Assembly: GCF_900143065.1 (NCBI RefSeq)
Contig: NZ_FRCX01000006.1
Location: 372,001 to 436,000, forward strand
Origin: Duganella sacchari
GTDB lineage: Bacteria; Pseudomonadota; Gammaproteobacteria; Burkholderiales; Burkholderiaceae_D
Reading direction: 5' to 3'
DNA: 64,000 bases
The notes under the pieces are model-generated. The model did not search any database, was not told the DNA's origin, and saw nothing but the letters and a program-made list of their open reading frames with translations. The position numbers and the translations under genes are program-made. This document shows, in pieces, positions 7,743 through 16,109 of the stretch (the stretch's first letter is position 1; each line of letters opens with the position of its first letter).

Positions 7743-8609
7743 TTATCGTTCGGTGTGGAAGGTTTCGTTCAGCTCGTCGAGCAGGTCGGCCGTTTCGTCC
7801 TCGGACAGGCCGAGGTGGCGGCAGGCCGCTTCGCCGCCCTTGTCCCATTCATAGGACATGGTGCGGCCGTGCAGGCGCTGGATGCCTTTTTCCGCCAGCA
7901 GCGACAGCGCCACCAGCGAGCGGATGGCGTCGTCGGTGGACGGGTCGTCCAGCACGCGGTAGTCGTGGTGCAGCAGGATGGCCCAGGAGACGTCCGGCGA
8001 CAGGCCCCAGTTGCGCGCCAGCAGGCAGCCGATGGCCGCGTGGTTGGTGCTGTAGCGCGCATCTTCAATCGCGGTGAAAACGCCGCTGGCGTCGTTGCAG
8101 GCCTGGTCGTAGGTGTCGGCGTAGTCCTCGAAGCGGTTCATCAGCAGCGGCACGCCGATGTCGCAGAACAGGCCAAAGGTGTGGGCGATGTCGGGCGGGG
8201 CGATGCGCAGCTTGCGCGAGGTGAACACCAGCGCCTGCGCGCGGCGCGCGGAGATTTCCCAGAAGGCGTTGAGGTCGGCCTCCTTGCCTTCGATGGCCTG
8301 GCGCGCGAGCAGCCCGGTCAGCAGGGCCGCGCACTGGTTGATGCCGAGGAAGTTGATCGCCTGTTCCACCGACTTGGCCTTGCGCGCGGCGCCAAAGAAC
8401 GGCGAATTGGCCAGCTTGAGCAGGGCGCCGGACATGCCGACGTCGTTGGCGATGATGCGGGCGATACTGCGCGGCGACGGGTCGTCCTTGCCGAGCTCGC
8501 GCTGCAGGTCGACGAGCAGGCTGGGCCGTGGCGGAATACGGATGGAGCGCATCAGCGCGTCTTCCACCGCGTTTTCTGTAGGCAAAGCTGGGGCAGCAAC
8601 TGTCGTCAT
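7743..8609 (-). CDS. HDOD domain-containing signalling protein
   Basis: A 288-residue protein that is almost entirely one HDOD domain (Pfam HDOD), a catalytically inactive relative of HD phosphohydrolases. Typical features are the LVDLQRELGKDDPSPRSIARIIANDVGMSGALLKLANSPFFG segment near the N-terminus (residues about 30-75) and SVEQAINFLGINQ after it. HDOD proteins usually act as output or scaffold modules in signalling, motility and biofilm control. No GGDEF, EAL or receiver domain is fused. The ATG at 8609 is chosen; an in-frame TTG at 8621 is possible, and neither has a good ribosome site. It is the first gene of a pair with DUF2863. Confidence 0.82.
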   Translation of the reverse strand: MTTVAAPALPTENAVEDALMRSIRIPPRPSLLVDLQRELGKDDPSPRSIARIIANDVGMSGALLKLANSPFFGAARKAKSVEQAINFLGINQCAALLTGLLARQAIEGKEADLNAFWEISARRAQALVFTSRKLRIAPPDIAHTFGLFCDIGVPLLMNRFEDYADTYDQACNDASGVFTAIEDARYSTNHAAIGCLLARNWGLSPDVSWAILLHHDYRVLDDPSTDDAIRSLVALSLLAEKGIQRLHGRTMSYEWDKGGEAACRHLGLSEDETADLLDELNETFHTER

Positions 8610-8767
8610 TGTGTTATTCAAGGGTAAAGGCGGCTCATGGCCTGCGCAACATGCGCAATCTTACCCTCGATTATCGCCGCAAGCAGGCACGGTTTGCGTG
8701 AATTTGTCGTGATTTTCTATGCACCGCACCATATTTTGTCGCGTATTGCGTGGAATCGATAACCATT

Positions 8768-8783
8768 TGGCACGACTTTTGTA
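8768..8783 (+). promoter_or_regulatory. Candidate sigma-54 promoter
   Basis: TGGCACGACTTTTGTA matches the sigma-54 consensus TGGCACG-N4-TTGCW at every defined position except one (T for C in the -12 element), with the correct spacing. A start about 12 bp downstream would give a leader of roughly 25 bases before the glycosylase ATG at 8819. A sigma-70-like TAGAAT at 8807-8812 has no matching -35. No enhancer-binding site was identified. Confidence 0.4.
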
Positions 8784-8818
8784 ATCGTGTGGTCCAGATT
8801 GGCATTTAGAATAGATGC

Positions 8819-9424
8819 ATGATTACCACTCTGGCAGACATCGATTTCAGCGCGCCGGCCCAGCTCGTGGCGCCGCAACTCATCGGGGTGATGCTGCTGG
8901 TCAACGGCGTCGGCGGCCGGATTGTGGAGGTCGAAGCGTATGACGGCACGGAGCCGGCGTCGCACTGCTATATCGGCCTGACGCCGCGCAATTTTGCCAT
9001 GTTCGGAGCGCCCGCGCGCAGCTATGTGTACCGCTCGCACGGGCTGCACTGGTGCTTGAATTTTGTCTGCCGCGAGCCGGGCCATGGCGCCGGCGTGCTG
9101 ATCCGCGCGCTGGAACCGCTGGCCGGCCTCGACACGATGCGCGCAAGGCGCGGCCTGGACGACGAGCGGCTGCTGTGCGCCGGGCCGGGACGGCTGTGCC
9201 AGGCGCTGGACGTGACGCGCGCGTTCAACGACCTGCCGCTCAGCGCGCCGCCGTTTACGCTGGTCGCGCGCGACCCGGTCGATCCGCCGCAGGTGCTAGC
9301 CGGGCCGCGGATTGGCATTTCCAAGGCGGTGGAGCTGCCGTGGCGTTTCGTGGAAGCCGGTTCGCGTTTTTTGAGCAAGCCCATGCGCGGCGGGCTCGAT
9401 CTGGAACACGGCAACCGCCGTTGA
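8819..9424 (+). CDS. DNA-3-methyladenine glycosylase (AAG/MPG type)
   Basis: A 201-residue base-excision repair enzyme of the AAG/MPG family, which removes alkylated purines (3-methyladenine, hypoxanthine). Characteristic segments are [19 protein letters not shown], which contains the catalytic Glu and the Y-x-x-x-x-D-x-A-x-H pattern, then [28 protein letters not shown], and [18 protein letters not shown]. Length is typical of bacterial members. There is no clear Shine-Dalgarno sequence before the ATG. The last 129 bp overlap, tail to tail, the C-terminal coding region of the chemoreceptor gene on the other strand. Confidence 0.9.
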   Translation: MITTLADIDFSAPAQLVAPQLIGVMLLVNGVGGRIVEVEAYDGTEPASHCYIGLTPRNFAMFGAPARSYVYRSHGLHWCLNFVCREPGHGAGVLIRALEPLAGLDTMRARRGLDDERLLCAGPGRLCQALDVTRAFNDLPLSAPPFTLVARDPVDPPQVLAGPRIGISKAVELPWRFVEAGSRFLSKPMRGGLDLEHGNRR

Positions 9425-10957
9425 CAGCTGCACAGCCTGGTCCTGCAGGCTGGCGGCCGCAGCGGCGGCCTGTTCCACCAGCGCGGCGTTCTGCTGCGTC
9501 ACATCATCCATTTGCCCCACTGCCTGGTTCACTTCGGTGATGCCCTGCGCCTGCTCGGCGCTGGCGGCGCTGATGCGGGCGATGATGTCGTTGACCTGCT
9601 GCACGGCGGCGACGATGCCCTGCATGCGCGCGCCGGCCTGCTGCACCGAGGCGCTGCCGCTGTCGATGGTGGCCACCGAGGCGGCAATCAGGGCCTTGAT
9701 TTCCTTGGCGGCGGCGGCCGAGCGCTGCGCCAGCGTGCGGACCTCGGAGGCCACCACGGCAAAGCCGCGTCCCTGCTCGCCGGCGCGCGCCGCTTCGACG
9801 GCGGCGTTGAGCGCGAGGATGTTGGTCTGGAACGAGATGCCGTCGATGACGGCAATGATGTCAACGATCTGGCGCGAGCTGGCGCGGATCGAGGCCATGG
9901 TGTGTACCGCGTCCGCCATCGCGGCGCCGCCATGGCGGGCCAGCTGGCTGGCGTCGGCTGCCAGCTGGCTGGCGTCGCGCGCGTGGGCGGCGTTGGCCTG
10001 CACGGCGTGGGTCAGCGCGTTCATGGCGCTGGCGGTCTGCTCCAGCGAGCTGGCCTGCATTTCGGTGCGCGTCGACAGGTCCAGGTTGCCGCTGGCGATT
10101 TCGCGCGCGGCGGTGTCGATCGAGCGCACCGAACCGAGAATGGTGGTCAGCGTTTGCGTCAGCGTGGCCATGGTCTGGTCCAGCATGCGCGCGGTGTCGG
10201 CGATTTCGTCGCGGCCGTGCTGGCGCTGGCTGGTGGCGAGGCGGCCGGCGGCCAGCGCCATCACCACGTCGGCGATGGTGCGGATGTCGCGCAGCATGGC
10301 GCTGCGCACGGCCATGGTGACGCCCAGCGACAGCGCGATCGACAGCAGCACCAGCACCAGCATGCTGGTGTTCAGCGTGTGGAAGTCGGCCTTGGCGCGC
10401 GCGTGGGCCTGCACGCTGAGCTGCTTTTCCAGCGCCGAGAGCTGGGCCAGCTGTTCGTTGAGCAGCAGGAACTGCTTTTCTGCGCGCGCCATGGCGTTGG
10501 TGGCGATGCTCTGGTCCATCTGCGCCATCTCCATGGTGTCCAGCACGGCCTTGCGGTAAGCGGCCAGCGCCTGCTGCGCCTGGGTGGCGATGGCGCGTTC
10601 GGTGCCGGCGGCGGTGGTGTCGCCGGCCAACTGGTGCAGCTGCTGGTCGATGGCGGCGTGGCGGGTCTTGATGTCGCGTGTGAGCGCATCGAGCCGGGCC
10701 GGGGCGAAGCTGCCGTTGATCCAGGCCAGCAGCTGGTAGATGTGGGCGTGGGCGTAGCGCGCCTCGCCGCTGATGTCGGCGGCCGCTTGCAGGCGCGCGG
10801 CGCGTACCTGCACCAGGTTTTCCAGCGAGGCGTTCTGGCGCACCATGCCGAGGTAGGCCGCGCCCGCGGTGGCGATCAGCAGCACCAGCACCAGGCCGGG
10901 CGCCAGTAGCAGTTTGGGACCGATGCGCAGTTTGTTCAGCATGGCGTTCTCGCTCAT
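9296..10957 (-). CDS. Methyl-accepting chemotaxis protein
   Basis: A 553-residue transmembrane chemoreceptor. TM1 is at about 13-34, a mainly helical periplasmic region of roughly 155 residues (four-helix-bundle type) follows, TM2 is at about 197-216 and HAMP at about 217-270. The signalling domain holds the conserved hairpin tip [37 protein letters not shown]. The ATG at 10957 overlaps the stop of the Cache gene by 4 bp (ATGA), so translation is coupled. The last 40 or so residues, after VAVFQIEP, are Arg/His/Gly-rich and encoded antisense to the glycosylase gene. They look like read-through beyond the usual family end and carry no CheR-docking pentapeptide. Confidence 0.9.
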   Translation of the reverse strand: MSENAMLNKLRIGPKLLLAPGLVLVLLIATAGAAYLGMVRQNASLENLVQVRAARLQAAADISGEARYAHAHIYQLLAWINGSFAPARLDALTRDIKTRHAAIDQQLHQLAGDTTAAGTERAIATQAQQALAAYRKAVLDTMEMAQMDQSIATNAMARAEKQFLLLNEQLAQLSALEKQLSVQAHARAKADFHTLNTSMLVLVLLSIALSLGVTMAVRSAMLRDIRTIADVVMALAAGRLATSQRQHGRDEIADTARMLDQTMATLTQTLTTILGSVRSIDTAAREIASGNLDLSTRTEMQASSLEQTASAMNALTHAVQANAAHARDASQLAADASQLARHGGAAMADAVHTMASIRASSRQIVDIIAVIDGISFQTNILALNAAVEAARAGEQGRGFAVVASEVRTLAQRSAAAAKEIKALIAASVATIDSGSASVQQAGARMQGIVAAVQQVNDIIARISAASAEQAQGITEVNQAVGQMDDVTQQNAALVEQAAAAAASLQDQAVQLSTAVAVFQIEPAAHGLAQKTRTGFHETPRQLHRLGNANPRPG

Positions 10958-11415
10958 TTCTTGTAGATGCCGGCTTCCAGCACGACGTCGCCGACGCGCA
11001 GGATGTAGGTGGTCTTGGGTTCGATCTTGCCGGTGGTGGGATTCTTGTACTGGTAATCGACCCAGCCCTGGCCTTTTTTTGCTGCCAGCTCGATGATCTC
11101 GCGGCGGTATTTTTTACCGCTGGCGTCGGGGATGTCGGTCAGGTCCTTGCCGACGATGGACGGGTTGACCGGGTGCGCCAGCACGATGCCGGTGTGGAGG
11201 TCGCGGATGTCGACGTACAGCGCGCCCTGCAGGAAGTCGGGGTCCTTGGCGGCGACCCTTTTAATCAGGGCGTCCTTGCCGTTGGCCTTGATGAAGGCGG
11301 CGCCTTTTTCCGCCATGGCGATGGCGTCTTTTTCGGTGGGTTCATTGGCGGCGGCTGGCAGAGGCATGGCGGCGGCGGCGACGGCAAGGCAGATGGCGGC
11401 GGTCAGGGTGTGCAT
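10954..11415 (-). CDS. Periplasmic single-Cache-domain sensor protein
   Basis: A 153-residue exported protein. A signal peptide ([25 protein letters not shown]) is followed by one small Cache domain with the family pattern of A-x-x-x-I-K-A-N-G-K near residue 45, [27 protein letters not shown], and [21 protein letters not shown]. Such domains bind small organic ligands. The gene overlaps the chemoreceptor start by 4 bp, so this protein probably serves as the receptor's soluble ligand-binding partner. The ATG at 11415 is supported by AGGAG 7 bp upstream and by the signal peptide. Confidence 0.85.
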   Translation of the reverse strand: MHTLTAAICLAVAAAAMPLPAAANEPTEKDAIAMAEKGAAFIKANGKDALIKRVAAKDPDFLQGALYVDIRDLHTGIVLAHPVNPSIVGKDLTDIPDASGKKYRREIIELAAKKGQGWVDYQYKNPTTGKIEPKTTYILRVGDVVLEAGIYKK

Positions 11416-11584
11416 GGACGGCTCCTGTGGGTGGATGGCCCGATGAACTGTACGCATCTGCAGCGGCCGCGAATTGCGCTGGCGCAAGCCCTGCAACATT
11501 TCCATGTGTCACTTGATTTGTGGCAATTTGCCTGATGGCAAGCGGCCTAGCATGAGGGCTCTGACTCCCAAACAGGAACCCGCG

Positions 11585-13009
11585 ATGGATACGCCCAAAT
11601 TCAAACCGTTTATACGCCAGACTATTTCGCACTCCCGCCAGTGGGAGTGGATTCCGCCGGATTTGCAGGAGGCGGTGCAGGTGGTGTCGCATGTGCTGCC
11701 GTTCCGCACCAACGAGTATGTGCTCGATCATCTGATCGACTGGAACAATATCCCGGACGATCCGATTTACCGGCTGACCTTTCCGCACCGCGACATGCTG
11801 GCGCCGGACGACTATGCGCGCTTGCGCGAGCTGGTGCTGGGCAAGGCCAACCAGCCGGCGCTGGTGGAGCTGGTGCGGCGCATCCGCATGCGGATGAACC
11901 CCCATCCGGCGGGGCAGATGACGCACAATGTGCCGCGCGTGAATGATGCGCCGCTCAAGGGCTTGCAGCACAAGTACAAGGAGACGGTGCTGTTTTTCCC
12001 CAGTTCGGGCCAGACCTGCCATGCCTACTGCACCTTCTGCTTCCGCTGGCCACAGTTCGTGGGCATGGACGATATGAAGTTCGACGCCAGGGAAACGCAC
12101 GAGCTGGCGGCATATCTGCGCGTGCATCCCGAGGTGACCGATGTGCTGATTACGGGCGGCGATCCGCTGATCATGAACACGCGGTCGCTGGCGGCGTATA
12201 TCGAGCCGCTGCTGGCGCCGGAGCTGGCGCATATCCAGAACATCCGCATCGGCACCAAGTCGGTGGCGTACTGGCCGCAGCGGTTTGTCTCGGACCGCGA
12301 TGCGGACGACTTGCTGCGGCTGTTCGAACGGGTGGTCGCGAGCGGCAAGAACATGGCCATCATGGGCCATTACAACCACGCGGTGGAACTGCGGCAGGAG
12401 ATGGCGCAGCTGGCGGTCAAGCGCATCGTCGGCACCGGTGCGACCTTGCGCATGCAGGGGCCGCTGATACGGCATATCAATGAAGATCCGGCCTCGTGGG
12501 CCGAGCTGTGGCAGACCGGCGTGCGGCTGGGGGCGATTCCGTACTATATGTTTGTCGAGCGCGATACCGGGCCGCACGAGTATTTCCAGCTGCCGCTGGT
12601 GCGCGCGCATGAGATTTTCCAGGCGGCCTACCAGATGGTGTCGGGCCTGTCGCGCACGGTGCGCGGGCCGTCGATGAGCGCGTTTCCAGGCAAGGTGGTG
12701 ATTGACGGGATTGCGCAGATCGGCGGCGAAAAGGTGTTTGCCTTGCAGTTCCTGCAGGCGCGTAACGCGGACTGGGTACGCAAGCCGTTCTACGCAAAAT
12801 TCGATCCACAGGCGACCTGGATGGACCAGCTGAAACCAGCGTTTGGCAAGGAGAAGTTTTTTTTCGAGGAGGAGGGCGGCAGCCGCAGCGAATACGGCGT
12901 CGCGCCGCCGGGCACACGCAAGGTGATACCGCTGATGGCCGCCACGTCCGCGCGCGGCGAGGGGGCAGCGGCCAGCGGTGGCGGCTGCGATTCGCACAAC
13001 GCGGCCTAG
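11585..13009 (+). CDS. KamA-family radical SAM enzyme (lysine 2,3-aminomutase-like)
   Basis: A 474-residue homologue of lysine 2,3-aminomutase. The radical SAM cluster motif is CHAYCTFC (C-x3-C-x2-C), followed by TDVLITGGDPLIM, the glycine-rich SAM-binding stretch. The lysine-bearing region FPGKVVIDG near residue 365 is a candidate PLP anchor. The family moves amino groups between carbons 2 and 3 of amino acids using PLP and a 5-deoxyadenosyl radical; EpmB is a relative. The substrate cannot be told from sequence. The ATG at 11585 has AGGAA 6 bp upstream. The C-terminus ends in a glycine/alanine-rich tail. The MFS transporter gene begins 9 bp downstream, probably in the same operon. Confidence 0.83.
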   Translation: MDTPKFKPFIRQTISHSRQWEWIPPDLQEAVQVVSHVLPFRTNEYVLDHLIDWNNIPDDPIYRLTFPHRDMLAPDDYARLRELVLGKANQPALVELVRRIRMRMNPHPAGQMTHNVPRVNDAPLKGLQHKYKETVLFFPSSGQTCHAYCTFCFRWPQFVGMDDMKFDARETHELAAYLRVHPEVTDVLITGGDPLIMNTRSLAAYIEPLLAPELAHIQNIRIGTKSVAYWPQRFVSDRDADDLLRLFERVVASGKNMAIMGHYNHAVELRQEMAQLAVKRIVGTGATLRMQGPLIRHINEDPASWAELWQTGVRLGAIPYYMFVERDTGPHEYFQLPLVRAHEIFQAAYQMVSGLSRTVRGPSMSAFPGKVVIDGIAQIGGEKVFALQFLQARNADWVRKPFYAKFDPQATWMDQLKPAFGKEKFFFEEEGGSRSEYGVAPPGTRKVIPLMAATSARGEGAAASGGGCDSHNAA

Positions 13010-13018
13010 GCGGCGAGC

Positions 13019-14314
13019 ATGCGCGCGCCCGACTCCATACCGGCCGCCACATCGCCGCTGGCGGCCGGGCGTGAACTGTCCGGCCGCGCGGTGCTGGTGC
13101 TGGTGTTCCTGCCGTTCGCGCTGGGGCATTTTCTATCGTGCCTGATCCGCACGGTGAATGCGACGCTGGCGCCGCAACTGGTGGCGGCGCTGGGCCTGAC
13201 CCCGGGGCAGCTTGGCCTGCTGACCAGCGCATTCTTTTTTGCGTTCGCGCTGGCGCAGCTGCCGGTCGGGATTGCGCTGGACCGCTGGGGGCCGGCGCGC
13301 GTGCAGCTGCCGATGCTGTTGCTGGCGGCGGTGGGGACGCTGGCGTTTGCCGGCGGCCAGACGTTTGCGCAGCTGCTGGCGGCGCGCGCTGTCATCGGGC
13401 TGGGACTGGGCGGCTGCTTCATGTCGGCGGTGAAGGCCATCTCGGCCTGGATCGCGCCGGCGCGTCTGCCGTCGGTGCAGGGTTATCTGATAGCGGTCGG
13501 CGGCCTCGGGGCCGCGTCGGCGACCTTGCCGGTGCGGCTGGCCTTGCACTATATGGACTGGCGCGGACTGTTTCTGTGGCTGGCGGCAGCGGCGGCGCTG
13601 ACTGGCATGCTGATACGCGTGCTGTCGCCGTCGCCGCCGGATGACGCGCGCAAACCGGCGCTGCTGGAAGCGATGCGTGCGGTGTACCGCCATCCGGCTT
13701 TCCGCGAGACGGCATCACTGGTGCTGGTGCCGCACATGGTGTTCTTTGGCCTGCAGGGTTTGTGGATCGCGCGCTGGCTCAGCGACGTGGCGGGATTCAA
13801 TGAGGAGGCGGTCGGCTATCTGCTGTACCTGGGCATGGCGGCGGTGATCTTTGGCGCGATCGCGACGGGCATGCTGACCGAATGGATGGGGCGGCGCGGC
13901 GTACGTACCATCAGCGTGGCGGCGGTCGGGGTGGCGCTGTTCATCGGCGTGCAGCTGGGCTTTGTGTGCAACTGGCGGCCCAGCTATCAGTTGCTGTCGG
14001 TGCTGTTTACGCTGGTGGGCACGGTGACGGGGATCGAGTACACCATCGTCGCACAGAGCCTGCCGGCTGCGCTGACAGGACGGGCGGCCACCTGTCTGAA
14101 CCTGCTGATCTTCCTGGGCGCCTTTGCGGTGCAGGCGGGCTTCGGGCTGGTGGTGGGCTGCTGGCGGCCGGATGGGCCGGGCCACTATCCTGCAGCGGCG
14201 TACCAGACGGCGTTTGGCGCGCTGGTGTTGTTGCAGCTGCCCGGATTGCTGTGGTTTATGCGGCGGCGGGCAGGCAATCCGGTAGAATGGGCTTCCCATC
14301 CTTCCCGCCTTTGA
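13019..14314 (+). CDS. MFS transporter
   Basis: A 431-residue membrane protein with about twelve hydrophobic helices in two groups of six and a central cytoplasmic loop (PSPPDDARKPALLEAMRAVYRHP, about 205-225). The loop-2/3 motif LPVGIALDRWGPARV is the MFS signature G-x-x-x-D-R-x-G. Helix 4 is glycine-rich (AVIGLGLGG). It lies 9 bp after the KamA-like gene. Cotranscription suggests it carries that enzyme's substrate or product, perhaps an amino acid or beta-amino acid, but this is inference; the sequence itself does not fix the substrate. Confidence 0.85.
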   Translation: MRAPDSIPAATSPLAAGRELSGRAVLVLVFLPFALGHFLSCLIRTVNATLAPQLVAALGLTPGQLGLLTSAFFFAFALAQLPVGIALDRWGPARVQLPMLLLAAVGTLAFAGGQTFAQLLAARAVIGLGLGGCFMSAVKAISAWIAPARLPSVQGYLIAVGGLGAASATLPVRLALHYMDWRGLFLWLAAAAALTGMLIRVLSPSPPDDARKPALLEAMRAVYRHPAFRETASLVLVPHMVFFGLQGLWIARWLSDVAGFNEEAVGYLLYLGMAAVIFGAIATGMLTEWMGRRGVRTISVAAVGVALFIGVQLGFVCNWRPSYQLLSVLFTLVGTVTGIEYTIVAQSLPAALTGRAATCLNLLIFLGAFAVQAGFGLVVGCWRPDGPGHYPAAAYQTAFGALVLLQLPGLLWFMRRRAGNPVEWASHPSRL

Positions 14315-14321
14315 CGACGCG

Positions 14322-15221
14322 ATGACTGATTCTGCAAATGCTTTTAGCAGCCTGCCTCAAACCTGGCGCGGCTGGATCATGGACAACCTGGAACGCGGCT
14401 GCAGCCCGCTGGACATGGCCAACAGCATGGCCCGCTCGGGCCAGCACAGCATGACGGTGGCGCGCGCGGCGATCGACGAGGCGCTGCGCTTGCGCGCCAG
14501 CGGCGTTGACGGCAGCGCGCTGGCGGCGCCTTCACCGGCGGCGGAAAGCGTGTTTTCGGCGCCGCGCGAGATGCCTTTCATTGACGTCAGCAGCAACCGC
14601 ATCGTGGTGCCGGACCGCGAGGTGGAGGTGCTGTTCGTGCTCAAGAAGCCGCAGGTGATCCTGCTCGGGAATGTGCTCAGCGACGAGGAGTGCGATGCGA
14701 TTGTCGAACACTGCGGCGCGCGCTACACGCGGTCGACGGTGACGGCGGAAGCCGATGGCGCCAGCGTGGTGCACGAGGGCCGCACTTCGGAGATGGCGTT
14801 CATCCAGCGCGGCGAGGCGGAAGTGGCCGAGCGCATCGACCGCCGGCTGGCGGCGCTGGCGCACTGGTCGCACGAATGCAGCGAGCCATTCCAGCTGCAA
14901 AAATACGGCAAGACGCAGGAGTACCGTCCGCACTACGACTGGCTCGATCCGGACAGCGCCGGCCATCGCTCGCACCTGGCGCGCGGCGGCCAGCGGCTGG
15001 CGACGTTTGTGCTGTACCTGTGCGATGTGGACCAGGGCGGCGGCACGGTGTTCCCGAATCTGGGGCTGGAGGTGTTCCCGAAGAAGGGCAATGCGCTGTG
15101 GTTCCTGAACACCGACAGCAACCACCAGCCCGACCCGCAAACGCTGCATGGTGGTGCGCCGGTGGTCAGCGGCACCAAGATCATCGCCAATAAATGGCTG
15201 CGGCAGGAGCGCTACGGGTAA
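14322..15221 (+). CDS. 2OG-Fe(II) oxygenase, prolyl 4-hydroxylase-like
   Basis: A 299-residue enzyme. The C-terminal 190 residues form a P4Hc-type double-stranded beta helix with iron ligands HYD in YRPHYDWLDP, the distal His in TLHGGAPV, and the 2-oxoglutarate-binding Lys/Arg region GTKIIANKWLRQ. The N-terminal 90 residues contain a short helical segment (WIMDNLERGCSPLDMANSMARSG) typical of the betaproteobacterial members. Family enzymes hydroxylate prolines in peptides. It starts 7 bp after the MFS gene stop, so it may share that transcript. The target is unknown. Confidence 0.87.
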   Translation: MTDSANAFSSLPQTWRGWIMDNLERGCSPLDMANSMARSGQHSMTVARAAIDEALRLRASGVDGSALAAPSPAAESVFSAPREMPFIDVSSNRIVVPDREVEVLFVLKKPQVILLGNVLSDEECDAIVEHCGARYTRSTVTAEADGASVVHEGRTSEMAFIQRGEAEVAERIDRRLAALAHWSHECSEPFQLQKYGKTQEYRPHYDWLDPDSAGHRSHLARGGQRLATFVLYLCDVDQGGGTVFPNLGLEVFPKKGNALWFLNTDSNHQPDPQTLHGGAPVVSGTKIIANKWLRQERYG

Positions 15222-15254
15222 AATGACGGCGATTTTTTAACTGTAGGGTGATGT

Positions 15255-16109
15255 ATGAGATTAGTGCGTTATGGCCGTCCAGGCAAAGAGAAACCAGGCC
15301 TGATCGACGAGGAAGGCAAGCTGCGCGACCTGTCGGGCGTGATCGCCGATGTCGATGCGGCGGTGCTGGCGCCGAAGTCGCTGCGCAAGCTGGAAAAGAT
15401 TCCCCATGCGTCGCTGCCGCTGGTGCGCGGCAATCCGCGCTTTGGCGTGCCGGTGGCGCGCGTGGGCAAGTTCATTTGCATCGGCCTCAATTATGCCGAC
15501 CATGCGGCGGAATCGGGCCAGCCGGTGCCGAAGGAGCCGATCGTGTTCATGAAGGCGATCAGCGCGCTGAATGGCCCGGACGATGCGATCATGCTGCCGC
15601 AAGGGTCGAAGAAGACGGACTGGGAAGTGGAGCTGGGCGTCATCATCGGCACACGTGCGCAGTACGTGAGCGAGGCGGATGCGCTCAAGTATGTGGCCGG
15701 CTACACGGTGGTCAACGATGTCTCGGAGCGCGAGTATCAGCTCGAGCGCGGTGGCCAGTGGGACAAGGGCAAGGGCTGCGATACGTTTGGTCCGGTCGGC
15801 CCGTGGCTGGTGACGTCCGAGGATCTGTACGATGTGCAGGATCTGGACCTGTATCTGGACGTGAACGGCAAGCGTATGCAGACCGGGAATACCGCGACCA
15901 TGATTTTCTCGGTGGCGCAGATTGTCAGCTACCTGTCGAAGTTCATGACGCTGGAGCCGGGCGACGTGATCGCGACCGGCACGCCGCCGGGTGTGGGCAT
16001 GGGCCGCAAGCCGCAGCGCTATCTGAAGAAGGGCGATACGCTGCGGCTGGGCATCGCCGGTCTGGGCGAGCAGCAGGCGGAAGTTATCGCCTGGACGGCG
16101 AAGAAGTAA
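15255..16109 (+). CDS. Fumarylacetoacetate hydrolase family protein
   Basis: A 284-residue FAH-superfamily enzyme. Segment FICIGLNYADHAAESGQPVPKEPIVFMK marks the start of the catalytic domain. The metal-binding Glu-x-Glu lies in DWEVELGVIIG and the third ligand Asp in VVNDVSERE, and GDVIATGTPPGVG is the family's loop near the active site. Relatives include ureidoglycolate lyase, 2-hydroxyhepta-2,4-diene-1,7-dioate isomerase and acylpyruvate hydrolase, which cannot be told apart here. The ATG at 15255 follows AGGG at good spacing. Its last 26 bp overlap, convergently, the end of the aminotransferase gene. Confidence 0.87.
   Translation: MRLVRYGRPGKEKPGLIDEEGKLRDLSGVIADVDAAVLAPKSLRKLEKIPHASLPLVRGNPRFGVPVARVGKFICIGLNYADHAAESGQPVPKEPIVFMKAISALNGPDDAIMLPQGSKKTDWEVELGVIIGTRAQYVSEADALKYVAGYTVVNDVSEREYQLERGGQWDKGKGCDTFGPVGPWLVTSEDLYDVQDLDLYLDVNGKRMQTGNTATMIFSVAQIVSYLSKFMTLEPGDVIATGTPPGVGMGRKPQRYLKKGDTLRLGIAGLGEQQAEVIAWTAKK

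Noticed and set aside
6642..8627. Long plus-strand open frame over the DUF2863 and HDOD genes
   Set aside because: It covers two recognisable minus-strand genes and has no family features or ribosome site.
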